Part shown: positions 23,790-31,201 of the stretch, piece by piece
Position numbering within the stretch: the stretch's first letter is position 1
How the letters are laid out: each line of letters starts with the position of its first letter
Source: Bacteroidota bacterium
GTDB lineage: Bacteria > Bacteroidota > Bacteroidia > Palsa-948
Direction of reading: 5' to 3'
Length of the DNA stretch: 32,809 nt
NCBI GenBank assembly: GCA_003164895.1
Contig: PLUL01000014.1
Coordinates: forward strand, 1-32,809
Translations under genes and position numbers: made by a program
The notes under the pieces: model-generated
What the model saw: only the letters and a program-made list of their open reading frames with translations
Database searches by the model: none
Told to the model about the DNA's origin: nothing

Positions 23790-24671
23790 ATGAGCGTATT
23801 AGTAAACAAAAATTCCAAAGTAATTGTACAAGGTTTTACAGGCGGTGAAGGAACTTTTCATGCCACACAAATGATCGAATACGGAACCAACGTTGTTGGC
23901 GGAGTTACTCCAGGCAAAGGCGGAACCAAGCATTTGGATAAACCTGTTTTCAACACCGTTGCTGAAGCCGTTAAAACTGCCGGAGCAGATACATCCGTAA
24001 TTTTTGTGCCGCCACCATTTGCTGCCGATGCAATTATGGAAGCTGCCGAAGCAGGAATTAAAGTGATCATTTGCATCACCGAAGGAATTCCTACAAAAGA
24101 TATGATAGCTGTAAAAGAATATTTAAAAGGAAGAAACTCACGCCTTATCGGACCAAATTGCCCCGGTGTAATTACTCCCGGAGAAGCAAAATGCGGAATC
24201 ATGCCCGGCTTCATTCACAGAAAAGGACACATCGGAATTGTTTCCCGCTCTGGCACGCTCACGTATGAAGCCGTTGACCAAGTTACAAAAGCAGGAATGG
24301 GACAAAGCACTTGCATTGGAATAGGAGGAGACCCGATACCCGGAACAACTACCAAAGAAGCGGTTGAGCTTTTAATGAACGACCCCGACACCGAAGGAAT
24401 TATTATGATAGGTGAGATTGGCGGAAGCATGGAGAACGAAGCCGCTTATTATGTGAAAGCAAACCCACGGAAACCTGTTGTGGGATTTATTGCCGGACAA
24501 ACTGCACCTGCCGGAAGAAGAATGGGACACGCGGGCGCAATTATTGGCGGAGCCGATGATACCGCAGCAGCTAAAATGAAAATTATGCGCGAGTGTGGAA
24601 TACACGTGGTGGATTCTCCTGCGGTAATTGGTAAAACTATGGCAGAGGCGTTGAAGAAAGTAATGGCATAA
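23790..24671 (+). CDS. sucD: Succinate-CoA ligase alpha subunit
   Basis: A 293-residue alpha subunit of succinyl-CoA synthetase, which makes succinate and NTP from succinyl-CoA in the TCA cycle. The CoA-binding [10 protein letters not shown] is at 15-24, with [40 protein letters not shown] and phosphorylated His247 in GHAGAIIGG. Complete. The beta subunit gene sucC is not adjacent, so the two are encoded apart. GC content is higher than in the polysaccharide block, as expected for a conserved gene. Confidence 0.97.
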   Translation: MSVLVNKNSKVIVQGFTGGEGTFHATQMIEYGTNVVGGVTPGKGGTKHLDKPVFNTVAEAVKTAGADTSVIFVPPPFAADAIMEAAEAGIKVIICITEGIPTKDMIAVKEYLKGRNSRLIGPNCPGVITPGEAKCGIMPGFIHRKGHIGIVSRSGTLTYEAVDQVTKAGMGQSTCIGIGGDPIPGTTTKEAVELLMNDPDTEGIIMIGEIGGSMENEAAYYVKANPRKPVVGFIAGQTAPAGRRMGHAGAIIGGADDTAAAKMKIMRECGIHVVDSPAVIGKTMAEALKKVMA

Positions 24672-24683
24672 ATTTTTAATTTG

Positions 24684-24691
24684 TATCTTTA
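24684..24691 (+). promoter_or_regulatory. Putative -7 box (TATCTTTA) of the toxin-antitoxin pair
   Basis: TATCTTTA matches TAnnTTTG with one mismatch, 39 nt before the antitoxin ATG. It has TTTG-like letters around it but no well-placed -33 element. The 59-bp gap after sucD has no terminator I can see. Confidence 0.35.
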
Positions 24692-24730
24692 AATAAAACC
24701 ATTACTATATAATACCTAAAAAACTAAACC

Positions 24731-24952
24731 ATGAACCTACAAGCAGAAAAAATACAACTTGCTAAAATGGTTTTGAGTATTGAAAACAAATCCATTGTGC
24801 AGCAAATAAAAGATTTACTTGTTTCTTCTAAAGCAGATTGGTGGAATACGATAAGCAAAGAAGAACAAAAAGCCATTAAAGAAGGTATTGCTGATTTGGA
24901 TAATGGATTAAGCAAGCCGCATAAAGAAGTAATGAAAAAATATGCAAAATGA
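24731..24952 (+). CDS. Antitoxin-like protein of a type II pair
   Basis: A 73-residue protein. The N terminus is a helical segment (QLAKMVLSIENKSIVQQIKDLL). The C terminus EEQKAIKEGIADLDNGLSKPHKEVMKKYAK is the common tail of RelB-type or addiction-module antitoxins. Its stop overlaps the next start as ATGA, the usual antitoxin-first layout. A pure DNA-binding motif is not obvious. Confidence 0.8.
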   Translation: MNLQAEKIQLAKMVLSIENKSIVQQIKDLLVSSKADWWNTISKEEQKAIKEGIADLDNGLSKPHKEVMKKYAK

Positions 24953-25251
24953 CTTTGCCCGTAGTTTGGTCACCTAAAGCCGAAGAAACATTTGATGCCG
25001 TTATTAATTATTTAAGAACCCATTGGACTACACGCGAAGTAAATAATTTTATTGCCGAAACAATTCATCAAATAGAAAGAATAAGTTCCTTTCCTTTTTC
25101 CTGCCCCGAATCAACAAAGTATAAGAATGTGCACCGGTGTATTATAAGCAAGCAAACCTCGTTGGTGTATCGTTACAAAGTTCGTAAAGGCGTAATTGAA
25201 ATAGTTACATTTTTTGATAATCGCTGCAATCCTAAAAAGATAAGGTATTAA
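24949..25251 (+). CDS. RelE/ParE superfamily toxin
   Basis: A 100-residue protein matching the short RelE/ParE fold: VVWSPKAEETFDAVINYL at the N terminus, a central helix, then RCIISKQTSLVYRYKVRKGVIEIVTFFDNRCNPKK, which contains the family's YxxxxxxIxIxxFFDxRxxP core. The sub-type is uncertain. RelE members cut mRNA on ribosomes, while ParE members poison gyrase. RNase residues cannot be assigned with confidence. It is translationally coupled to the antitoxin and lies in an accessory patch. Confidence 0.85.
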   Translation: MTLPVVWSPKAEETFDAVINYLRTHWTTREVNNFIAETIHQIERISSFPFSCPESTKYKNVHRCIISKQTSLVYRYKVRKGVIEIVTFFDNRCNPKKIRY

Positions 25252-25323
25252 AATATATTATTTACATTTGCACATACTTTTTTTATGAAATGAACCAACC
25301 GCAACAAATAAAATTTCCCTTAT

Positions 25324-25339
25324 CCCCCTTTGGAGGGGG
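25324..25339. repeat. GC-rich hairpin element
   Basis: CCCCCT-TTGG-AGGGGG is a 6-bp stem with a 4-nt loop, followed by a G-rich tail (AGTGCGGGGGAGG to 25360). It stands out in an AT-rich stretch (25252-25485) that holds no gene and looks like a dispersed intergenic repeat. Confidence 0.5.
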
Positions 25340-25399
25340 AGACACGAAGTGCGGGGGAGGTTCCTTTCATTCTCCATTATCAATTATTCATTTGCATTT

Positions 25400-25410
25400 C
25401 CCCCCCCCCC
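25400..25410 (+). repeat. Poly-C tract (11 C) upstream of a T9SS gene
   Basis: An uninterrupted run of 11 C, followed by GAAATTTTTTTT, 75 bp upstream of the ATG at 25486. Tracts of this length slip during replication and may alter promoter spacing. Its exact length may also be a sequencing or assembly uncertainty. Confidence 0.6.
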
Positions 25411-25485
25411 GAAATTTTTTTTATTAGCAGAAAAGCAGCTTACATTAATTGCCTTTTTACAATTACTTATTTACAATAAACTGCA

Positions 25486-27480
25486 ATGAAAAAACTTTAC
25501 GCTTTTATTTTATTTGCTTTTGCTGGCACAATTGCAAATGCACAACAGCGAACATTTTGCGTATCAATTAATGCAAGTTTGCCTTCGATTTATGACAATT
25601 TTGGATATTCCATGATTCAGTCAACCGATGGGGGTTATGTGGTTGCAGGATATGGTTATGATGATGTTGGAAATGGTACTGGTTGGGATGCTTATGTCGC
25701 TAAGTTAGACAGCACAGGGGCATTACTATGGAAAAAATCTTATGGTTCTTCCTATCAGGTAGCGGATAATTTTACTACCGTCATCCAAACTACGGATGGT
25801 GGATATATTGCAGCAGGTCAATCTGAAAACCCCACTGCGAATACACAAATGTATGTTGTGAAAATGGATAATACTGGAAATATGCAATGGCAAAAGACAA
25901 TTGGTAGCGGAACAGTCAACTCCATTATACAAACAAGCGATGGAGGATATGCCTGTGTAGGTAATTCCACCGGTAGTGGTAATAATATTGCTGTTATATT
26001 CAGATTGGATAATACAGGTGCAACTAAATGGTCTAAAACAATTCAGCAATCCGGCATAGGTTATACCGGCAATGCAATTGTTCAAAGCAAGGATAAAGGA
26101 ATTGTTATAACTGGTAGTCGAGGAGGTCTAGTACTCGTTGCCAAATTTGATAGTGTGGGTACAAAAAAATGGAGTTATTATATTAAAGATGCGGTTTATA
26201 ATATTGATGGTGTTAATTCAATGCTCAAAAGTAATGATGGTGGTTACATTATTTTTGCTGCTGCTACTTACCCAAATCATAGTGCGTATTTAGTAAAAAT
26301 AGATAGTGTCGGAGTTTGGAAATGGTCTAAAACAATTCCAATGGGGCATGCTAATTCCGCTAATAATATAACATCGGGTTCAATGACTAGAACTAAAGAT
26401 GGTGGTTATGTTTTAGTTAGTGGAGCAAATGGGAATATTGTTCCTAATTCAAATATTGTAGTAAAATTAGATAGTATGTTTAATGTTAAATGGACAAAAT
26501 TTGTTGGCTCTAATAATAGTTGGTTGCCATCCATTGTTCAGACAAAAGATGCTGGATATGCACTTGCGGGTGGCATTCCTAATAGTCCAAGTTACTATAA
26601 TATTTATGCAGTAAAATTAGACAGCATGGGTAATGGATGTTGCAGTTATGGACCTTTTGCAACAACAACTAATACTGCTACTTGTACTGAAGTAAGTGAT
26701 GGAGGTGCTGGTCCTTTCTCAAGCTCAGTCGCTGCAACCAATATAACAGCAAGTATTGGTACATTATCAAGTGCCTGCCTTCCTATGGCATTAACAACCA
26801 CCGTTTCATCCGGCTGTCTAAATCCACCCTGTCATGATACTGCAACTGTTTCTATAAATTATGGTTTGTGGCCCTATACTTATTTGTGGAGCAATGGTCA
26901 AACAACTAAAACTGCAACAGGGTTATGTGCGGGTACAACCTATACTGCAACTATAACAGATGCTTCAAGTGCAACGGCAACGGTAACTGCCACCATACCC
27001 GCTGCACTTTCTACGAGCATGATTGTTACTAATCCAACATCTTGTACTTCAAATAATGGAAAAATAACTGCAAATGTTTCGGGTGGTACTGCTCCTTATA
27101 CTTATTTGTGGAGCAACAGTAAAGTAACAGCAACAATTACAGGGCTTGCTCCTGCCACCTTTACTTTAACAGTTACCGATACGCATAGCTGCACAAATAC
27201 TTTTACTGCAACGGTTAGTTGCACTACTGATATTTCAAATTATGATTTGCAAAATGAGTTTAGTATTTATCCCAATCCAAGCAATGGTAGTTTTATTTTC
27301 AATTCTCAATTATCAAAAGGAGAATTAGAAATTTATAATGTAATGGGCGAAAAAGTGAATTCATCATTAATAACTAATCAATCTACTTATATAAATATTG
27401 ATGTGCCCAATGGAATTTACTTTCTGCAATTAAAAACAGAGCAGGGCGTGGCAACAAAGAAGTTGGTGATTCAAAAATAA
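25486..27480 (+). CDS. Secreted T9SS protein with seven propeller-like repeats and SprB repeats
   Basis: A 664-residue exported protein. A signal peptide (MKKLYAFILFAFAGTIANAQ) is followed by seven copies of a DGGYxxAG / KLDxxGxxxWxK unit (about residues 38-385), which read as blades of a beta-propeller. Two immunoglobulin-like SprB repeats follow (about 445-505 and 507-570, each with PYTYLWSN and TGL..). The T9SS type A sorting domain is at about 590-664 (SIYPNPSNGSFIF ... YNVMGEKV ... GIYFLQLKTEQGVATKKLVIQK). SprB repeats occur in gliding adhesins, so surface adhesion is possible. Its DNA ends resemble those of the gene at 2699. Confidence 0.9.
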   Translation: MKKLYAFILFAFAGTIANAQQRTFCVSINASLPSIYDNFGYSMIQSTDGGYVVAGYGYDDVGNGTGWDAYVAKLDSTGALLWKKSYGSSYQVADNFTTVIQTTDGGYIAAGQSENPTANTQMYVVKMDNTGNMQWQKTIGSGTVNSIIQTSDGGYACVGNSTGSGNNIAVIFRLDNTGATKWSKTIQQSGIGYTGNAIVQSKDKGIVITGSRGGLVLVAKFDSVGTKKWSYYIKDAVYNIDGVNSMLKSNDGGYIIFAAATYPNHSAYLVKIDSVGVWKWSKTIPMGHANSANNITSGSMTRTKDGGYVLVSGANGNIVPNSNIVVKLDSMFNVKWTKFVGSNNSWLPSIVQTKDAGYALAGGIPNSPSYYNIYAVKLDSMGNGCCSYGPFATTTNTATCTEVSDGGAGPFSSSVAATNITASIGTLSSACLPMALTTTVSSGCLNPPCHDTATVSINYGLWPYTYLWSNGQTTKTATGLCAGTTYTATITDASSATATVTATIPAALSTSMIVTNPTSCTSNNGKITANVSGGTAPYTYLWSNSKVTATITGLAPATFTLTVTDTHSCTNTFTATVSCTTDISNYDLQNEFSIYPNPSNGSFIFNSQLSKGELEIYNVMGEKVNSSLITNQSTYINIDVPNGIYFLQLKTEQGVATKKLVIQK

Positions 27481-27485
27481 TAACC

Positions 27486-27535
27486 ACCTCAACCCTCACT
27501 CCCTTCTCCTTAAGGAGAAGGGACGGGGATGAGGT
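27486..27535. repeat. Large GC-rich palindromic element
   Basis: A perfect inner palindrome of 11-bp arms, CCCTTCTCCTT and its reverse complement (27501-27522), sits inside an outer pair ACCTCA (27486-27491) / TGAGGT (27530-27535). It begins just after the T9SS stop and could end transcription or be a dispersed repeat. A smaller stem, AAGCCC (27590-27595) with GGGCTT (27614-27619), follows. The rest of 27536-27690 has no gene I can support. Confidence 0.6.
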
Positions 27536-27690
27536 CAAAATAAACACAAACCCCGATATGAAAATATAAGTATATAGAAGAAAAGTTAAAAGCCCAACCC
27601 AACCTCCCCCATAGGGCTTACCGAAAACCTTTTTTACCCCCGCCTTAGGTTCTCATACCGCAAAAAAACACCACAGATGCGGTTCTTTGT

Positions 27691-27816
27691 AAGAGATTAC
27701 ACCATTGCAACTACAATACCTCAATCCTCTGCAAGGGATGGCATCATTGCAACTGCAATACCTCAATCCTCTGCAAGGAATACCACCGTTGTAACTTCTT
27801 TAATAATGCTACTCAA
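27691..27816. repeat. 42-bp tandem repeat array 2 (two full units plus one degenerate unit)
   Basis: Units start at 27691 and 27733 and share TACCTCAATCCTCTGC or equivalent at their ends. A third decayed copy covers about 27775-27816. Each full unit contains the dyad ATTGCA-AC-TGCAAT, perfect in unit 2 and with one change in unit 1. The array ends 30 bp before the ATG at 27847. The frame in phase with that gene is open from 27649 but has no ATG, GTG or TTG before it. No spacer sequences separate the units. Confidence 0.75.
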
Positions 27817-27846
27817 ACCAAACATAAACCAATAAACCATTTTACT

Positions 27847-28794
27847 ATGAAAGCATGGTCGTTCACACAAAATCCAATCCTTCATGCCACCGATGGCAGC
27901 TACCAACTTGGTATGCAACTCAGCACGTTTCACGACAGCGCGCTCAATGCCGCCAAAACGGATCCGTTCATTTTACCGCTTTATAATTCTTACCACCCTT
28001 TGCACCTTGCCTACAAAAGTGCATACGAGGCATGGGTGGCGCAGGGTGGTTTGCAGCAGGGCGAAACATTAAACTTAAGCCAGTTGCTGCTTTTACTGTC
28101 GAACACAAAAATTAAAGCATGGGATATTGCAATTCAAAATGTGTACGCACAAAATACTACGCAGTACACCAAGCTTTTGCCCAACCGCAGAACGCCCTTT
28201 CAAACCGGAAGTCAGCAAAATAAAATCAATGCAGTGAACGGACTCAGCATTGCCATTGGCGGAAACACCGCTCTTGCAACGGTGAAAATGGATGTGGATG
28301 CTTTTTACAAACAGCTTGACCTTGCGCTCACCACTCAAAAAGGTAGTAAGAGTAATACGGCAACTATGAGTGGAAATCTGGAAACTGCCCGCGTAAATTT
28401 TTGCATCGGTCAGTATAGCAACATCGGTGCGTTCATTCAAAAGTACGCTGCAACGCCCGAAAAAATAAATCAGTTCTTTGACCTGCAGGGAATCCGCAAC
28501 GGACATCAAACATTGTTTACAGGATTGGTGGCAACACAAGCTGCATACACCATTGTGAAACATACCTTTGGCGCAACCGATCAACTGAATCTTTTAAACT
28601 CCGGCACTACACAGCTTAAATTTTATTTATCACAAACAAAAGATGCAAATCCGCCCGCAGCAGTTGTAACGCTCGAACCAAGCACACAGCAAACCATTGA
28701 TGCAAGTGCATTGGGAAATATTGCCAATTCCTTTTTGATGGTTTATAATGCTGATGCCAACATGAAAGGAGAATTCAGCGTGGAGATTTTGTAA
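27847..28794 (+). CDS. Protein of unknown function, 315 aa, downstream of a 42-bp repeat array
   Basis: A 315-residue soluble protein, no signal peptide, no membrane segment. The N-terminal half is helical with Trp/His/Leu-rich blocks (LPLYNSYHPLHLAYKSAYEAWVAQ, TKIKAWDIAIQNVYAQNTTQY), then LLPNRRTPFQTGSQQNKINAV. The middle (about 155-235) looks helical and the C-terminal third (about 236-315) beta-rich (TTQLKFYLSQ, AVVTLEPS, GEFSVEIL). I do not recognise a named family. The leader carries AAACCAAACA (27815-27824), as before the 2248 gene, and a long A-rich tract; its promoter is not clear. A palindromic element follows its stop by 5 bp. Confidence 0.82.
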   Translation: MKAWSFTQNPILHATDGSYQLGMQLSTFHDSALNAAKTDPFILPLYNSYHPLHLAYKSAYEAWVAQGGLQQGETLNLSQLLLLLSNTKIKAWDIAIQNVYAQNTTQYTKLLPNRRTPFQTGSQQNKINAVNGLSIAIGGNTALATVKMDVDAFYKQLDLALTTQKGSKSNTATMSGNLETARVNFCIGQYSNIGAFIQKYAATPEKINQFFDLQGIRNGHQTLFTGLVATQAAYTIVKHTFGATDQLNLLNSGTTQLKFYLSQTKDANPPAAVVTLEPSTQQTIDASALGNIANSFLMVYNADANMKGEFSVEIL

Positions 28795-28798
28795 CAAT

Positions 28799-28903
28799 TG
28801 TCATTTCGAATCCTGCTTTGAGGATGAGAAATCTCATAACTGTGATGTAGAAATATTATTGGGAGATTCCTCATCCCGCTAAGAAGCGGGACTCGGAATG
28901 ACA
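28799..28903. repeat. Inverted-repeat intergenic element, MITE-like
   Basis: The left arm starts TGTCATTTCGAATCC and the right arm ends ACTCGGAATGACA. The reverse complement of the right arm follows the left one for about 40 bp with a few changes. The right arm holds an extra hairpin CCCGCT-AAGA-AGCGGG (28875-28890). It has no coding capacity. Such TGTCATT-ended elements are common between Bacteroidota genes. The remaining gap to 29085 is AT-rich with a small TGCC/GGCA stem near 29053-29070. Confidence 0.65.
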
Positions 28904-29085
28904 GCGGTCATCATCACAACAATCAAAACGATTAATCTTTATAAAACATAATAAACTATTAAACAAAAAATAATTACTTTTACCAAGAAACAAGATAAGC
29001 ACCATTTCCCCCCATTGCTTTTCTTTTTCCAAAAACAAACAATAATCTTGTCTGCCACTTAGCAGGCAATTAAAAACAACACACT

Positions 29086-30054
29086 ATGAAAAAACATTTA
29101 CTCATTATTTCTGCTTTTGCTTTCGTGTTTGGATGGCAGGCAGCGCATGCGCAAATTATTAATCCGGGTTTTGAAACATGGCATTCAAATCTTGCAGTGC
29201 CAACTGCAAATGATCCTAACAGCGGCAATGCTTCTACCGGATGGTGGGATTACAATTTATTCAACTATGCTGCTGTAGGTGCAAGCCCAATATCTGTTTT
29301 TCAATGCGACACCGCACATTCAGGAAGTTATTCAGCCCGCATTGAAACTGTGATTTATACGCCAGCTTCCTATACCTATGATGCTCCATGGGGCGTTCCT
29401 TTCATCGGACATAATTATTTAGATACATTAGGTATTTTATTTAACGGAAACGTGAACGAATTAACAACCACATTTATACCTGGAATTCCTTGCAATCAAA
29501 ATTTAACTCAATTCAGTTTCTATTATAAGTATAAACCACATGGAGTAGATACTGCTGAGTGCCGTGTATTATTGGTGAACCATCGCCAAGCAGTTGCCGG
29601 AGGGTTAGTTAAAATAAATACAGCGTCTTCAACATGGCAACAAGCTACTATCACCTTTGTTTCTGTGAGTTCTCTAGTTCCTGATACATTATATGTTTTA
29701 TTCAGTTCTTCATCGCTCGATCGCAAACCACAACCCGGAAGCGTTTTATGGGTGGATGATGTTAGTGTTGTAGGAAGTGCAGGTATTAATCAGTTATTAT
29801 CAGCCGAAAGTCATGTAGATGTTTTTCCAAATCCGGCATCCAATTCAGTAAACTTTAACATTACAGGTTTGAACAATACTGCAACCACACTTTCCATATT
29901 TGATATTACCGGAAAGAAAATCAACAGCGTTGCGGTGCATAATAATCTGACAACGATCAATACTCAGGTGTACAATAATGGACTTTATTTCTATCAGCTT
30001 AATGATAATGAAGGCAACCTGATCAAATCGGATAAGTTTAGTATTGTTAAATAA
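29086..30054 (+). CDS. Secreted protein with T9SS-type C-terminal domain (PCMD-like)
   Basis: A 322-residue exported protein. The signal peptide is MKKHLLIISAFAFVFGWQAAHA|Q. The body (about 25-230) starts INPGFETWHS and ends VLWVDDVSVVG, as in carbohydrate-binding-module-like extracellular PCMD proteins. The C-terminal sorting domain is DVFPNPASNSVNFNI ... SIFDITGKKINSV ... YNNGLYFYQLNDNEGNLIKSDKFSIVK (about 245-322). Ligand unknown. This sorting domain is not close in DNA to those at 2699 and 25486. Transcription likely ends at the strong hairpin after its stop. Confidence 0.87.
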   Translation: MKKHLLIISAFAFVFGWQAAHAQIINPGFETWHSNLAVPTANDPNSGNASTGWWDYNLFNYAAVGASPISVFQCDTAHSGSYSARIETVIYTPASYTYDAPWGVPFIGHNYLDTLGILFNGNVNELTTTFIPGIPCNQNLTQFSFYYKYKPHGVDTAECRVLLVNHRQAVAGGLVKINTASSTWQQATITFVSVSSLVPDTLYVLFSSSSLDRKPQPGSVLWVDDVSVVGSAGINQLLSAESHVDVFPNPASNSVNFNITGLNNTATTLSIFDITGKKINSVAVHNNLTTINTQVYNNGLYFYQLNDNEGNLIKSDKFSIVK

Positions 30055-30073
30055 GAATATATTTTGTTGATTT

Positions 30074-30104
30074 AAAAAGGGCAGTAATATTATTGCCCTT
30101 TTTT
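30074..30104. terminator. Strong bidirectional terminator
   Basis: AAAAAGGGCA (30074-30083) pairs with TGCCCTTTTT (30094-30103) across a 10-nt AT-rich loop and has T-runs on both strands. It serves the T9SS gene ending at 30054 and overlaps the last codons of the minus-strand DUF3089 gene. Confidence 0.85.
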
Positions 30105-31148
30105 ATTTAAGTAAGCATCCACCCGTTGTTTCACATTCTCCCGAATATTCATCCAATAAAGATTGTAATCGAGAATGTGATAGCGTTTATTAACTCCAAA
30201 CAACCAACGCCATATTAAATGTTCTTTTTGAAACCCTGTTTGGTTTTTTTTATGAACCCAAAGCAATCCGTTTCCTATTGGCGAAACTTGCGCATCGGCA
30301 ATTCCCTGATCAATTTCAGCAAACTCCCAAGGAACACTTCCATGATTAAGTGAAAGCGGAGCTAAAACAGTATCTCGTTTCCAAGTAAGCGGATTCACAC
30401 ATTCAAAATCACCTTCAAAATATTGGTCTTTTATTTCTCCTGTTCGTCTTGCATTCCAGCAGATAATACAACCGGTTTGCGTTGCAGAATCGCTTGGTGG
30501 AATATTTTTGAATTCATGTTTTTGAACATTACCGCCAATTACATAAGCAGCCACCAATCTTTTTCTAAGCACAGAATCTTTCTCAAAATAATCGTGAAGC
30601 AATTGATCCGCATGTTGTGAACCCTGGCTGTGCGATGCAATGATTATCGGGCGACCATTGTTATAATTTTTCAGATAATATTCAAATGCTGCTTTCACAT
30701 CCTGATATGCAAAGTCAAGCGCTTTTTTTCCGCTGCCGTTTAGTTTAGTGTAAGAATAAAGTGCCGCCTGCCTGTAATAAGGCGAATATATTTTACAACT
30801 TCCGTTAAACGCAGTTGCCTGATGACGAATAGTTGTTTTTTGAATTCTGTAATTCAAATAGTGGTTGTTCACATTTGCATTCCAATGTTTTCCTATCCAG
30901 TAAATTGTTGGATAAATAAAAAATACATCCGCTTTTGCATTCGCTTGTTCATCTTTCAAGTTAGAATTATAAGGAACAATATCTGCGCTGTCTTTTATCG
31001 TTGGAAGTGCCGCCCAATATTTTGTTTGCGAATAATCAGGCGGAGCAGTTGGTTTGGATTTGTCAAATGATCTGAAAGGAATAATACAGGAAGAAAGTGG
31101 AAGTAACAGTAGTAAAAACAAATTTCGTAATTTGTAATTCAAATTCAT
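30090..31148 (-). CDS. DUF3089 alpha/beta-hydrolase-like lipoprotein
   Basis: A 352-residue protein with a lipoprotein signal peptide ending LLPLSSC (lipobox, lipidated Cys about 22), so anchored in the membrane. DUF3089 features follow: ADVFFIYPTIYW, the nucleophile-elbow-like IIASHSQGSQHADQLL with Ser in SHSQGS, and CVNPLTWKRD late. A hydrolase role is likely but no substrate is known. The start was set at ATG 31148, because an upstream TTG two codons earlier gives the signal peptide no advantage. Confidence 0.85.
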   Translation of the reverse strand: MNLNYKLRNLFLLLLLPLSSCIIPFRSFDKSKPTAPPDYSQTKYWAALPTIKDSADIVPYNSNLKDEQANAKADVFFIYPTIYWIGKHWNANVNNHYLNYRIQKTTIRHQATAFNGSCKIYSPYYRQAALYSYTKLNGSGKKALDFAYQDVKAAFEYYLKNYNNGRPIIIASHSQGSQHADQLLHDYFEKDSVLRKRLVAAYVIGGNVQKHEFKNIPPSDSATQTGCIICWNARRTGEIKDQYFEGDFECVNPLTWKRDTVLAPLSLNHGSVPWEFAEIDQGIADAQVSPIGNGLLWVHKKNQTGFQKEHLIWRWLFGVNKRYHILDYNLYWMNIRENVKQRVDAYLNKKGQ

Positions 31149-31167
31149 AAGCAATTCGTAGGATTAA

Positions 31168-31175
31168 TACATTTG
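31168..31175 (+). promoter_or_regulatory. Putative -7 box (TACATTTG) of the FAD oxidase gene
   Basis: A TAnnTTTG match 26 nt before the ATG at 31202, giving a leader of about 20 nt. The nearest TTTG is too far upstream to be a standard -33. Confidence 0.4.
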
Positions 31176-31201
31176 TAAAACAGAACGTGAAAATACAATA
31201 A

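Noticed and set aside
1987-27774. Common origin of the two arrays based on the shared word GATTACA
   Set aside because: Seven bases can match by chance, and the rest of the units do not align. I rely on period, dyad and leader word instead.
27481-27846. Riboswitch or small RNA gene
   Set aside because: Only simple palindromes and the 42-bp units are visible, and no known riboswitch core could be recognised.
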